NCBI RefSeq assembly: GCF_026343295.1
Contig: NZ_JAPELY010000003.1
Span: 434,001-498,000 of the forward strand
Length of the DNA: 64,000 bases
Origin: Streptomyces sp. NBC_00083
GTDB lineage: Bacteria; Actinomycetota; Actinomycetes; Streptomycetales; Streptomycetaceae
Direction of reading: 5' to 3'
The notes beneath the pieces are model-generated. The model made no database searches. It was not told where the DNA came from and saw only the letters and a list, made by a program, of their open reading frames with translations. The translations under genes and the position numbers were made by a program. Positions 9,297 to 17,984 of the stretch are shown piece by piece. Positions within the stretch are counted from its first letter, which is position 1. Each line of letters starts with the position of its first letter.

Positions 9297-10615
9297 TGCT
9301 GACTCGGGCGACCAGACTCAAGAACGTGGCGTTCCTCGTCATCGGGGTGCTGGTGCTCGGCTACACCGGGTTCCGGTACGCCGACATCGGCCACTACATC
9401 GGCATCCGGAGCTACTACACCGTCAAGGTCCAACTCGCCGAAACGGGTGGCCTTTTCACGCACTCCAACGTCACCTACCGGGGTGTCTCGGTGGGGCGCG
9501 TTGGGCCCATCGGGCTCAGTGACGACGGTGTCGTGGCCGAACTGCACATCGACAACTCCGCTCCGCCCATCCCGAGCGCCCTCCAGGCGGTGGTGGCCAA
9601 CCTGTCCGCCGTGGGCGAGCAGTACATCGACCTGCGGCCCACCTCCGCCGGGGCCCCCTACCTGGGCGACGGCGCCGTGATCGAGCAGTCCGACACCCGC
9701 ACCCCGGCGCCCGTCACCACCGTACTGACCAGCGTCAACGACCTCGCCGCATCGGTTCCGCTGGAGTCGCTGCGTACGGTCGTCGACGAGTTCGGCAAGG
9801 CCTTCGAGGGGCGCGGCGACGACCTCCAGGCGCTCCTCGACAACGGCAGCGACTTCGTCAGGGCCGCCGACAGGGCGCTGCCGAGCACGACCACGCTGCT
9901 CGCGGACGGCGAGACGGTGCTGCGGACCCAGGCCGACGAGGGCCAGGCCATCAGGACGTTTGCCTCGGGCGCGCAGACCCTCGCGGCCACGCTGAAGAGC
10001 TCCGACGGCGACCTGCGCCGTCTCATCGCTGCCGCGCCCGACGCCGCGGGCCAGGTCAGCGGGCTCCTCAGGGATCTCGACCCGGCGATCAGCGTGGTCC
10101 TCGCCAACCTCCTCACGACGGCGGACGTCGCCGTGACGAGGCAGCGCGGAATCGAGGAACTCCTGGTGAAAATACCGCCGTTGGTCGCCGCGGGCGCCAC
10201 CGCCATCGACAAGAACGGAGCGAACCTGGGCATGGCCGTCACCTTCTTCGCGCCGCTCCCGTGCACCGACGGCTACGGCGGAACGACCTACCGCAACGGC
10301 CTCGAAACACTCGACACACCCAAGCTCAACACCAAGGCCCGCTGCGCCGCGCCGGCGAGCAGCGGCATCGACGTACGCGGCTCGGCGCACGCGCCCTCCG
10401 GCGGCGGGGTCCCGGCCCCGGCCCAACCGGGCTCCCTGCCCGCCACCGCCACGGCGCAGGGATCCCCGGCCGCGAACCCGCCCGCCGCACCGCAGACCGG
10501 GGCGCCCGCGCTCCCCGGCGCCCTGGCTCTGCCCGCGCTGCCCGGCGGACCGAACGACCTGGCGGGCCTGCTCGGCCTGACCCGGGAAGCCGCAGGAAAG
10601 GACGGTCGGCCGTGA
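9296..10615 (+). CDS. mceF: MceF, Mce/MlaD-domain protein
   Basis: Last of the six Mce proteins, 439 residues. It has a membrane helix at about 12-30, an MlaD domain (FTHSNVTYRGVSVGRVGPI), a helical region and a long Pro/Ala-rich C-terminal tail (about 80 residues). The start ATG shares one base with the mceE stop (TGATG). Cys residues near PLPCTDGYGG and KARCAAPA are likely disulfide partners. Its stop overlaps the GTG of the first Mce-associated gene. Confidence 0.93.
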   Translation: MLTRATRLKNVAFLVIGVLVLGYTGFRYADIGHYIGIRSYYTVKVQLAETGGLFTHSNVTYRGVSVGRVGPIGLSDDGVVAELHIDNSAPPIPSALQAVVANLSAVGEQYIDLRPTSAGAPYLGDGAVIEQSDTRTPAPVTTVLTSVNDLAASVPLESLRTVVDEFGKAFEGRGDDLQALLDNGSDFVRAADRALPSTTTLLADGETVLRTQADEGQAIRTFASGAQTLAATLKSSDGDLRRLIAAAPDAAGQVSGLLRDLDPAISVVLANLLTTADVAVTRQRGIEELLVKIPPLVAAGATAIDKNGANLGMAVTFFAPLPCTDGYGGTTYRNGLETLDTPKLNTKARCAAPASSGIDVRGSAHAPSGGGVPAPAQPGSLPATATAQGSPAANPPAAPQTGAPALPGALALPALPGGPNDLAGLLGLTREAAGKDGRP

Positions 10616-11118
10616 ACCGGCTCCTGGGCGGCCCCCGGCGCCGCCGCTCCCTCGCCGTGGCCGTGATAGCGCTCTCAACCGCCTTCGCCGTCTTCGGAGG
10701 ATGGGTGTACCTGGACGCGCGGAGCGACTCCTCACTGGCGTACGCCGCATCCCGTGACGCCGCGCTGAGGGCGGGCCGCACTCAGGTGGCCGCGCTCTCC
10801 ACGCTGGACGCCGCCCACCCCGGTGCGACGCTGACCAGCTGGCTCGACGCCTCCACGGGGCCGCTCCACGACGAACTGCGCCGGACGGGCACGGGAAAGC
10901 CGACGACCTCGGCGCGCGGCGAGGTCACCGAGGCCGCCGTCACCGAACTCGACGACCGGTCGGGCAGCGCGAAGCTGATCGCGACGGTCCGGGTGCGGCT
11001 CACCCCGAAGGGCGGCGCGGCCACCACCGACCGCAAACGCTTCGAAGCCGCGCTCGAACGCACCGGATCCGGCTGGAAGTTGAAGGCACTCAACGCAGTC
11101 CCGGTCGCCGCACCCTGA
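10612..11118 (+). CDS. Mce-associated membrane protein 1
   Basis: A 168-residue single-pass protein: basic N-terminus, transmembrane helix at about 12-33, then an extracytoplasmic domain with DSSLAYAASRDAALRAGR and TELDDRSGSAKLIATVRV, a pattern seen in Mam/VirB8-like proteins of mce operons that stabilise the complex. The GTG overlaps the mceF TGA. It resembles the third Mam protein (12027-12554) far more than its immediate neighbour. The palindrome at 10664 is encoded by GTG-ATA-GCG-CTC-TCA and uses ATA, one of the rarest Streptomyces codons. Confidence 0.85.
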   Translation: MNRLLGGPRRRRSLAVAVIALSTAFAVFGGWVYLDARSDSSLAYAASRDAALRAGRTQVAALSTLDAAHPGATLTSWLDASTGPLHDELRRTGTGKPTTSARGEVTEAAVTELDDRSGSAKLIATVRVRLTPKGGAATTDRKRFEAALERTGSGWKLKALNAVPVAAP

Positions 11119-11143
11119 CCCCCGACCGGTAGGGAGAAACAGC

Positions 11144-11974
11144 GTGAGCACAGCAGAGGCGAAGGCCGCCCGAGGCCCGGACCACGACCCCGCGCCGCAC
11201 CGCGATGCGGTCGGCCGCGGCGATGCGCCGGACCGCCGCGATGCGGTGGGCCGGGATCGGGCGGCCCGGGACTCGGCCGTGCGTGCCGACGCCGGTGTCG
11301 CGCGGGCCGACACCGTCGAGGAGTCCGGCCCCGAGCCGGACGACGCCGACCCGGGCAGCCCCGGCCTGGACCACCCGAGCTCGGACGACATCGGCCCGCG
11401 CGGCCCCGGCCCGGACGACCCGAGCTCGGACGATGCCGGCCCGGACACCCCCGACCCCGTCGCCCCCTCGCCCGCCCGCCCCCGTACCCGCATACTGACT
11501 GGCCTCCTCGCCGCGGTGCTCCTTGTCGTGGGGGCCGGACTGCTGCTCCAGGCACGGCAGTTGACCCACGCGCCCGCCGTGAGCAATCGGGCGCTCACCG
11601 ACGCCGGGGCGACCACGCAGGTCATCGGGGACGTCAGTAACACGCTCGGCAAGGTCTTCTCGTACGTGCCTCAGGACACCCGCGCCACCGAGGACGCGGC
11701 GAAGGATCTGCTGGGCGGCCGGGCGGCCACGCAATATGCCGCGCTCTTCGGGGAGTTGAAGCAACGCGTCGCCGAGCAGAAGCTCACGCTGACCACGCAT
11801 GTGGTGCGGGCCGGCGTCGTCCGGCTCACCCGCGACCGTGCGGAGCTGCTCGTCTTCCTCGACCAACGGGCCCAGCGGGACGGCAAGCCCGCCACCGCGG
11901 CCGCCGCCCAGCTGACCGTCACGGCCCAACTGACCCACGGCTACTGGCAGATCACCGACATCCAGGCCCGCTAG
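11144..11974 (+). CDS. Mce-associated membrane protein 2
   Basis: A 276-residue protein. Residues 1-112 are disordered and rich in Asp, Pro, Gly and Arg, with an internal near-repeat around HPSSDDIGP and DPSSDDAGP. A membrane helix spans about 117-137, followed by an extracytoplasmic domain of about 135 residues (SNRALTDAGATTQVIGDV to the end). The GTG start has AGGGAG (131-136 of the 11-kb block) seven bases upstream. It pairs with the fourth Mam protein by sequence (RALTD..., FSY, LTLTTHVV, ELLVFLDQ). Confidence 0.82.
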   Translation: MSTAEAKAARGPDHDPAPHRDAVGRGDAPDRRDAVGRDRAARDSAVRADAGVARADTVEESGPEPDDADPGSPGLDHPSSDDIGPRGPGPDDPSSDDAGPDTPDPVAPSPARPRTRILTGLLAAVLLVVGAGLLLQARQLTHAPAVSNRALTDAGATTQVIGDVSNTLGKVFSYVPQDTRATEDAAKDLLGGRAATQYAALFGELKQRVAEQKLTLTTHVVRAGVVRLTRDRAELLVFLDQRAQRDGKPATAAAAQLTVTAQLTHGYWQITDIQAR

Positions 11975-12026
11975 GCCGCGTCCGCCGTCGCCGTCGTCGG
12001 CGCCGCGCAGAGGGAGCACGAAGAAC

Positions 12027-12554
12027 ATGGCACGCATGACGATCCAGCCCCTGCTCGCCGTCGCGCTGGCTCTCACCCTGCTCGCGGGCGGTGTCGCGGT
12101 GTGGGCCGGCTGGTCCTGGTACGGGGCCGCGCACGACGACTCCGCCGCCTACGCCCGCTCCCGCGACAAGGTCCTCGCGGCGGGCGAGCAGGCCGTCCAG
12201 AACCTCTCCACCCTCGACCACAAGGATCTGGCCCACGGTCTCGATGTGTGGCAGGACTCCACCACCGGTGACCTCCATCAGCAACTCGCAGCGGGGCGAG
12301 GCGAGTTCGAGAAGCAGGTGCAGCAGGCCGGGACCGTCACCACCGCCAAGGTGCTCGACGGTGCGGTCACCGAGCTCGACGACCGGGCGGGCCGGGCCAG
12401 GGTGATGGTGGCGCTGAGGATCACCGTGCAGGCGCCCAAGCAGCAGCCCGCCGCGAAGGACAGCCGGATGCTCGGCGAACTCACCCGCACCCCGGGCGGG
12501 TGGAAGCTGAGCGCCCTCGGCCAGGCGCCGGTCGGCGACAGCGCGGCCAACTGA
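12027..12554 (+). CDS. Mce-associated membrane protein 3
   Basis: A 175-residue single-pass protein, paralogous to the first Mam protein: membrane helix at about 8-30, then DDSAAYARSRDKVLAAGEQAVQNLSTLD and VTELDDRAGRARVMVALRI. ATG 12027 follows AGGGAG (12011-12016). Probably an accessory subunit of the Mce complex on the outer side of the membrane. The 52-base gap to the previous gene holds no obvious promoter. Confidence 0.82.
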   Translation: MARMTIQPLLAVALALTLLAGGVAVWAGWSWYGAAHDDSAAYARSRDKVLAAGEQAVQNLSTLDHKDLAHGLDVWQDSTTGDLHQQLAAGRGEFEKQVQQAGTVTTAKVLDGAVTELDDRAGRARVMVALRITVQAPKQQPAAKDSRMLGELTRTPGGWKLSALGQAPVGDSAAN

Positions 12555-12583
12555 CCCCCTCACCCTTCGGACAGGAGCCGCAC

Positions 12584-13432
12584 ATGTCGACGACCCGTCA
12601 CTTGGTCAACCGTCAGCGCCGACTGGCCCACGCCGGGGCCGCTCGCGCCACCGAGCCGGCGCCGGATCGCGTCGTGCCCTCGGGGCGTCCGGCCGCGACA
12701 GAGCGTCCGGCCGGGACAGAGCGCCCGGCCGAGGCGCCTCCCGGCATCGCGGGCAAGAAGCCGCCACGTGGCTCACGCCGGGAGCGGATCGGCAAGTCCC
12801 GTGACGGCGAGGCGAGTTCACAGGCCCCGGAGGAGGTGACACCCCCCGGCGGGCCGGCCGTGCTGCGGATACCCGGCGCGCTGGCCGCGGCCGCCGTGCG
12901 CCGCGTCGGTTCCGTCCCCGCGCCGGTCGTCCTGTGCGTGCTCGTCGTCCTGCTCGGCGCGTTCGCCGGGCTGGCGGCGACCCGGGCCGACACCCTGCGT
13001 TCGGACCCGGCCGCCCGGAACGCCGCTCTGACCGATCCCGCCCGCACCAGTGAGGTCAAGGGCCAGACCGCCAGAGCCGTCGCCTCGCTGTTCTCGTACA
13101 ACTACGCCGACACCGGCGCCGCCGACAAGGCGGCGTCAACTCTGCTGACCGGCAAGGCAGTTCAGCAGCACCACGACATGCTGGCCGCCGTCCGCGCGCA
13201 GGGCAAGGACCAGAAACTCGTACTGACGACCACGGTGACCGAGAGCGGCGTGGAGATGATCGACGGCAGCCGCGCCCGGGTCCTGGTCTACGCCGACCAG
13301 AGCAGCACCCGGACGGCGGGCAAGAAGCCCGAAACGACCTACGCCGCGGCGATGTTCGCCGTCGACGTGGTCCGGGGGAGCGGAGCCACCTGGAAGGTCT
13401 CCGGCATCGACACCTTCGGGCAGGGATCATGA
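12584..13432 (+). CDS. Mce-associated membrane protein 4
   Basis: A 282-residue protein, paralogous to the second Mam protein: basic disordered N-terminus of about 105 residues, membrane helix at about 110-133, then an outer domain (NAALTDPARTSEVKGQTARAVASLFSY, LVLTTTVTESGVE, RVLVYADQ). I chose ATG 12584 because AGGAG lies just upstream; an in-frame start inside the preceding gene has no ribosome site. Its TGA overlaps the start of the transglycosylase gene. Confidence 0.83.
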   Translation: MSTTRHLVNRQRRLAHAGAARATEPAPDRVVPSGRPAATERPAGTERPAEAPPGIAGKKPPRGSRRERIGKSRDGEASSQAPEEVTPPGGPAVLRIPGALAAAAVRRVGSVPAPVVLCVLVVLLGAFAGLAATRADTLRSDPAARNAALTDPARTSEVKGQTARAVASLFSYNYADTGAADKAASTLLTGKAVQQHHDMLAAVRAQGKDQKLVLTTTVTESGVEMIDGSRARVLVYADQSSTRTAGKKPETTYAAAMFAVDVVRGSGATWKVSGIDTFGQGS

Positions 13433-14679
13433 AAGCCCCCCGGTGGCGGGAGGTCGTGAGGCCCGGGGAGCTACGGCTGCCCGGCGGCCGGCGGTTGCGG
13501 CGCGGCTTCACGGGCACGGCGGTCGCGGCCGTCGCGATGGCCGCGCTCACCGCGTCGCAGGCCCCCGGCCTGATCCGTCCCGCGCCGCAGCGCCACGAGG
13601 AGCCCGCCGCCGCGGGGCCGCCCGCGATGGTGAGCCAGGCTCCGCCCGCCGACGACTCCTACCACACCGAACTCCCGCCGCTGATCTCGCCGCAGGCACC
13701 CGGCGCCGTCGCTCCGGCGCCCGGCGTGGCGGTGATCGATCCGGTGTGGACGCAGGAGGGCATCCCGGCCACCGTCCTCGCCGCGTACCAGCGGGCGGAG
13801 AGCCGACTGCGGCACACCGAACCGCGCTGCCGCCTGCCCTGGCAACTCCTCGCCGCCCTCGGCAAAGTGGAGTCGGGTCACGCGGGCGGCGGCCGGGTCG
13901 ACGCGCACGGCACGACCCTCACACCGATCCTCGGACCGGTGCTCGACGGGGCAGGCTTCGCCCGCATCCCCGACACCGACCACGGAACGCTGGACGGCGA
14001 CGCCCACTACGACCGGGCGGTGGGCCCCATGCAGTTCATCCCCTCCACCTGGGCGGCCTGGGCACAGGACGGCAACGACGACGGGCGCAAGGACCCCAAC
14101 AACGTCTTCGACGCGGCGCTCGCCGCCGGTGGGTATCTGTGCGCGGACGCCCGCGACCTCGCCGTCCCGGCCGATCTGGACCGTGCCGTGCTGAGCTACA
14201 ACCACTCCGACGACTATCTGCGTACGGTCCTGTCGTGGCTCGAGTTCTACCGCCGGGGCACCCACGCGGTGCCGGACGGGCAGGGAGCGCTCCCCAGTAC
14301 GCCCGGAGCAGGCAGCGCGGGACAGATCGACGCCGACCACGGCCACCAGCAGGGCGGCGGCATCGTGATCGGACCCCAGCCGACCGTGCGGCCCTCGCGC
14401 CCGACCCCGAGCCGGCCCGGCGGCACCCCCTCGGGGCCGGGACCCAGTCACTCCGCGTCCCCGTCCTCCTCGCCGTCAGGTTCCCCGTCGTCCCCGCCGT
14501 CTCCGTCGTCCTCACCCGGCGGGCCGAGCCCCTCGCCGTCCGAGAGCGCTTCCAGCGGGCCCTCGCCGACGGGCGGCCCGGGTGTGCCGGGGTGTCCCGG
14601 GGGATCACCCTCCGCGTCGACGGCGCCGGACCCCGGCGCGACGCCCTCCGCGCCGGGCTGCCCCTCGCCGACCCCCTGA
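13429..14679 (+). CDS. Membrane-anchored lytic murein transglycosylase
   Basis: A 416-residue exported enzyme expected to cleave peptidoglycan glycan strands. The N-terminal hydrophobic segment (about 27-45) is a signal or anchor. The SLT/MltB-like catalytic domain runs about 110-285, with Glu148 in LGKVESGH as likely catalytic acid and the family motif AVGPMQFIPSTW. From about residue 330 to the end is a Pro/Ser/Gly-rich, wall-spanning tail. The ATG overlaps the previous stop (ATGA), so it belongs to the mce operon and may open the wall for the Mce assembly (inference). It ends 4 bases from the convergent ligase gene. Confidence 0.9.
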   Translation: MKAPRWREVVRPGELRLPGGRRLRRGFTGTAVAAVAMAALTASQAPGLIRPAPQRHEEPAAAGPPAMVSQAPPADDSYHTELPPLISPQAPGAVAPAPGVAVIDPVWTQEGIPATVLAAYQRAESRLRHTEPRCRLPWQLLAALGKVESGHAGGGRVDAHGTTLTPILGPVLDGAGFARIPDTDHGTLDGDAHYDRAVGPMQFIPSTWAAWAQDGNDDGRKDPNNVFDAALAAGGYLCADARDLAVPADLDRAVLSYNHSDDYLRTVLSWLEFYRRGTHAVPDGQGALPSTPGAGSAGQIDADHGHQQGGGIVIGPQPTVRPSRPTPSRPGGTPSGPGPSHSASPSSSPSGSPSSPPSPSSSPGGPSPSPSESASSGPSPTGGPGVPGCPGGSPSASTAPDPGATPSAPGCPSPTP

Positions 14680-14683
14680 AGGC

Positions 14684-15760
14684 TCAGCCGTCCTTCGACG
14701 ACAGGACCTGCGCGAGGTCGTAGCCGACCGGCTCCTCCAACTGGGCGTAGGTGCAGCTGGAGGGGGCGCGGTCGGGGCGCCAGCGCCGGAACTGCGCGGT
14801 GTGCCGGAACCGGTCGCCCTCCATGTGGTCGTACGCCACCTCCAGCACCCGCTCGGGCCGCACCGCCACCCACGACAGGTCCTTCTTGCCGGTCCAGCGG
14901 CTGACCGCACCCGGCAGCCGGGCACCCTCGTGCGCCGCCTCCTCGGCCCAGGCGGCCCAAGGGTGTCCCTCGGCCACCGGATCGCTCATGAGCAGCGGCG
15001 CCAACTCCTCGATCAGTTCGGCGCGGCGTTTCATCGGGAACGCCGCGCACACACCGACGTGTTGCAGTGCGCCCTGCGCGTCGAACAGGCCGAGCAGCAG
15101 GGAGCCGACCACGGGACCGCTCTTGTGGTGGCGGTACCCGGCGATCACCACATCCGCCGTGCGCTCGTGCTTGATCTTGTACATGAGGCGGGCGTCGGGC
15201 CGGTAGGGCAGGTCGAGCGGCTTGGCGACGATGCCGTCGAGCCCGGCGCCCTCGTACTGCTCGAACCAGCGCCGGGCCACGTCGATGTCGGTCGTGGCGG
15301 GGGCCAGGTGGACCGGGGGTGAAACCGCTCTCAAGGCCTCGGCCAGCAGCGAGCGCCGCTCCGCGAGCGGGGTGTCCAGGAGCGCGGTGTCGCCGAGCGC
15401 CAGCAGGTCGAAGGCGACGAAGCTCGACGGCGTCTGTTCGGCGAGCAGCTTCACCCGGGACGCGGCGGGGTGGATGCGCTCGCTCAGCCGGTCGAAGTCG
15501 AGGCGGCCCTCATGAGCGATGACGATCTCGCCGTCCACCACGCACCGCTCGGGCAGCCGCTCCGCGAGGGCGGCCGCCAGCTCGGGGAAGTAGCGGGTCA
15601 GGGGCTTGCCGTTGCGGCTGCCGATGACCACCTCGGCGCCGTCGCGGTGCACGATCGCCCGGAACCCGTCCCACTTCGCCTCGTACTGCATGCCGGGCGG
15701 AATCTTCGCCACGGACTTGGCGAGCATCGGCTTCACTGGCGGCATCACCGGGAGATCCAT
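14684..15760 (-). CDS. ATP-dependent DNA ligase (LigD ligase-domain type)
   Basis: Seals DNA nicks using ATP, probably in Ku/LigD-type end joining or related repair. The 358 residues contain the adenylation motif EAKWDGFR with nucleophile Lys29, then motif III-like sequence, DGIVAKPLDLPYRP (motif IV), VMYKIKH-like LMYKIKHERTADVV (motif V), and a C-terminal OB domain (GLFDAQGALQHVGV). It equals the stand-alone ligase domain of LigD without polymerase or nuclease domains. Start ATG 15760 has no ribosome site; AAGAAT ends 7 bases upstream, so a leaderless message is possible. It is divergent from the polymerase gene 55 bp away. Confidence 0.92.
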   Translation of the reverse strand: MDLPVMPPVKPMLAKSVAKIPPGMQYEAKWDGFRAIVHRDGAEVVIGSRNGKPLTRYFPELAAALAERLPERCVVDGEIVIAHEGRLDFDRLSERIHPAASRVKLLAEQTPSSFVAFDLLALGDTALLDTPLAERRSLLAEALRAVSPPVHLAPATTDIDVARRWFEQYEGAGLDGIVAKPLDLPYRPDARLMYKIKHERTADVVIAGYRHHKSGPVVGSLLLGLFDAQGALQHVGVCAAFPMKRRAELIEELAPLLMSDPVAEGHPWAAWAEEAAHEGARLPGAVSRWTGKKDLSWVAVRPERVLEVAYDHMEGDRFRHTAQFRRWRPDRAPSSCTYAQLEEPVGYDLAQVLSSKDG

Positions 15761-15802
15761 ACAACCGATTCTTACCGATATGCGGCATGGGCGCCCTCCG
15801 CC

Positions 15803-15808
15803 TACCGT
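15803..15808 (+). promoter_or_regulatory. -10 box TACCGT of leaderless polymerase gene
   Basis: TACCGT fits the TANNNT -10 consensus and ends 7 bases before ATG 15816, placing the transcript start at or next to the start codon. There is no ribosome-binding sequence in the gap. A leaderless transcript is inferred. Confidence 0.5.
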
Positions 15809-15815
15809 GGCGTGC

Positions 15816-16829
15816 ATGGGCAAGGGCGAGGCGATCGAGCTGGAGGCCGGCGGGCGCACCGTGCGGCTCTCGAACCCGGGCAAGGTGTACTTCCCCGAAC
15901 CCGGCTACACCAAGCTGGACGTGGCGCGGTACTACCTGGCCGTCGCCGACGGCATCACCCGCGCCCTGCGCGACCGCCCCACCACCCTGGAGCGCTACCC
16001 CGACGGCGTCGAGGGCGAGTCGTTCTTCCAGAAGCGGGCCCCGAAGAACGTCCCGGAGTGGATCCCGACCGCGAGGATCGAGTTCCCGAGCGGCCGGCAC
16101 GCCGACGAGATCTGCCCCACCGAGCCGGCCGCCGTGCTGTGGGCGGCGCAGCTCGGCTGTCTGACCTTCCATCCGTGGCCGGTACGGCGCGACGCCACCG
16201 ACCACCCGGACGAGCTGCGCATCGACCTTGATCCGCAGCCCGGCACCGACTTCGACGACGCCGTGCCCGTGGCCCACGAACTCCGGGCGCTTCTGGGAGA
16301 GTTGGGGATCACCGGCTGGCCCAAGACGTCGGGGGGCCGGGGCATCCACGTCTTCATCCCGATCGAGCCCCGCTGGACGTTCACCGAGGTGCGGCGCTGC
16401 GCCATCGCCATCGGCCGCGAGCTGGAGCGCCGCATGGCGGGCAAGGTCACCACCGCCTGGTGGAAGGAGGAGCGCGGCGAGCGCATCTTCGTCGACTACA
16501 ACCAGACCGCCCGCGACCGCACCATCGCCTCCGCCTACTCGGTGCGCCCCAAGCCGCACGCCCCGGTCTCGGCGCCGCTGCGCTGGGACGAGCTCGACGA
16601 CGTCCACCCCAAGGACTTCGACCTGCGGACCATGCCCGCCCGCTACGCCGAACTCGGCGATCTGCACGCGGACATGGACGACCACGCCTTCGGCCTCGAG
16701 CCGCTCCTCGAACTCGCCGAGCGGGACGAGCGCGACCACGCGCTCGGCGACATGCCGTACCCGCCGGACTACCCCAAGATGCCGGGGGAGCCCAAGCGGG
16801 TACAGCCGAGCCGCGCCAAGCAGAAGTAG
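15816..16829 (+). CDS. LigD-type DNA/RNA polymerase domain protein
   Basis: A 337-residue archaeo-eukaryotic primase-type polymerase, the stand-alone equivalent of the LigD polymerase domain, which fills gaps during end joining. Visible motifs are RIDLDPQPG (metal-binding Asp pair), TSGGRGIHVFIPI, and FVDYNQTARDRTIASAYSVRP near the C-terminal third, all hallmarks of this family. ATG 15816 is preferred over upstream in-frame starts because homology begins at EAIELEAGGRTVRLSNPGKVYFP. Divergent partner of the ligase gene. No Ku gene is in the window. Confidence 0.93.
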   Translation: MGKGEAIELEAGGRTVRLSNPGKVYFPEPGYTKLDVARYYLAVADGITRALRDRPTTLERYPDGVEGESFFQKRAPKNVPEWIPTARIEFPSGRHADEICPTEPAAVLWAAQLGCLTFHPWPVRRDATDHPDELRIDLDPQPGTDFDDAVPVAHELRALLGELGITGWPKTSGGRGIHVFIPIEPRWTFTEVRRCAIAIGRELERRMAGKVTTAWWKEERGERIFVDYNQTARDRTIASAYSVRPKPHAPVSAPLRWDELDDVHPKDFDLRTMPARYAELGDLHADMDDHAFGLEPLLELAERDERDHALGDMPYPPDYPKMPGEPKRVQPSRAKQK

Positions 16830-16842
16830 CCGGGCGGGCGTC

Positions 16843-16871
16843 CGGCGCCGCCGCGACGGTCGGCGGCGCCG
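16843..16871. terminator. Bidirectional terminator hairpin
   Basis: CGGCGCCGCCG (16843-16853) and CGGCGGCGCCG (16861-16871) form a perfect 11-bp stem with a 7-base loop, between the convergent ends of the polymerase gene and the SIS-domain gene. Confidence 0.7.
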
Positions 16872-16875
16872 TGGG

Positions 16876-17928
16876 TCAGGCCGCCGCGACCGGCGACGCC
16901 AGCTCGAAGTCGGCCGCGTCGACGCCGCCCTCCTTGGTGTCGTCGTTGGCGAACACGAACGACTCGATGGGCACCTCGCGTTCCTCGCTGAGCGCCGCGA
17001 CCAGCTCCTGCACCACGACGGTCTCCAGGACCACCCGGGCGCTGGGAGCGCTCTCAGGCAGGCGTACGACACCGAGACTGTCCGCCGGGTCGACGTCCTG
17101 CGTGGTGATCAGGAGCGTGAGGTGGCCGGCCGCCGACAGGGAGCGGGCGAGTTCCACCTCGCGGCCGTCGCCGAAGACGAGGTGCAGGGTGTTGCCCGCC
17201 GACTCCATCTCGCCGTGCAGGTAGTTGCGGGTGACGGAGGCCGCGGCCGGCATGCGGGGCACCTCGCGCAGCAGCAGCGCCGCCTCTTCGGCGCTGACCC
17301 GGGAGGCGCCGGAGGCGACGCAGTCAGCCGCCACGCACAGGGCCGCTCGGGAGCGCAGACAGGAGACCACCTCGGCCGCGCGGGCACGGACCGTCGCGGC
17401 CCGCTCGGCGATGTCCGCCCACGGGTCGCCCGCGCGGCCGGCGATGGCACCCGCGATCAGGTCGAGGGCCACGACCGTGGCGGTGAAGCCGACGGTCGAG
17501 GCGTAGGAGTCGGGCTCATTGCCCAAGTCGACCGTGAACGCGGCGAGTTCGCCGAGCGGGGAGGGGGTCACATTGAGCACGGCGAGCGTCGCGGGCCCCT
17601 CGGCCGCCTTGAACGCCGCGATCGTCTCCGAGCTGCGGCCGCCCTGCGAGACGCCGATCAGCAGATCCGTGTCGAAGCCGTGGAGGCCGTCCTCGATCTC
17701 GCTGGAGAGCACCCGCTGGGCCGGGACGCCGTGCCCGCGGAGCACTTCGACGGGGACGGCGAGCGCCGCGTACGAGGCGCCGATCCCGGCCAGGAGCGGG
17801 CGGCGGGCCTCGCGCAGCCGGGCGAGGTCGGGGCCGTCGAGCTGCTGCCGTACATGGGTGATCACGCGCTCAAGCGCCTGCGGCTGGCCGGCCTGGCCGT
17901 CGAGGAAGGTGATACGCGATCCGGGCAT
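16876..17928 (-). CDS. SIS-domain sugar-phosphate isomerase/deaminase-like protein
   Basis: A 350-residue protein with two SIS domains of the GlmS/AgaS/FrlB type, which act on sugar (often amino-sugar) phosphates in the cytoplasm. The phosphosugar-binding loop is GVSQGGRSSETIAAFKAA, near residue 93. ATG 17928 has an AAAGGAA site upstream. It lies 56 bp downstream of the PTS EIIC gene on the same strand, so it probably processes the sugar phosphate delivered by that transporter; the exact sugar is unknown. The gene carries a palindrome at 17043-17056 (encoding PESAPS). Confidence 0.85.
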   Translation of the reverse strand: MPGSRITFLDGQAGQPQALERVITHVRQQLDGPDLARLREARRPLLAGIGASYAALAVPVEVLRGHGVPAQRVLSSEIEDGLHGFDTDLLIGVSQGGRSSETIAAFKAAEGPATLAVLNVTPSPLGELAAFTVDLGNEPDSYASTVGFTATVVALDLIAGAIAGRAGDPWADIAERAATVRARAAEVVSCLRSRAALCVAADCVASGASRVSAEEAALLLREVPRMPAAASVTRNYLHGEMESAGNTLHLVFGDGREVELARSLSAAGHLTLLITTQDVDPADSLGVVRLPESAPSARVVLETVVVQELVAALSEEREVPIESFVFANDDTKEGGVDAADFELASPVAAA

Positions 17929-17984
17929 GAAGGTTCCTTTCGTGGGCTGCGCCGCATGCGGACGGCGCGAGCGGGGGTGGAGCG

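Noticed and set aside
7866..10750. Long minus-strand open frames over mceD-mceF
   Set aside because: Typical GC-rich shadow frames; low-complexity Arg/Val/Gly content and no family match.
15987..16000. AGCGCT inside GGAGCGCTACCC as another palindrome copy
   Set aside because: Only the core matches; it is the common Glu-Arg-Tyr codon string, also at 32810 and 61567, and the arms are not symmetric.
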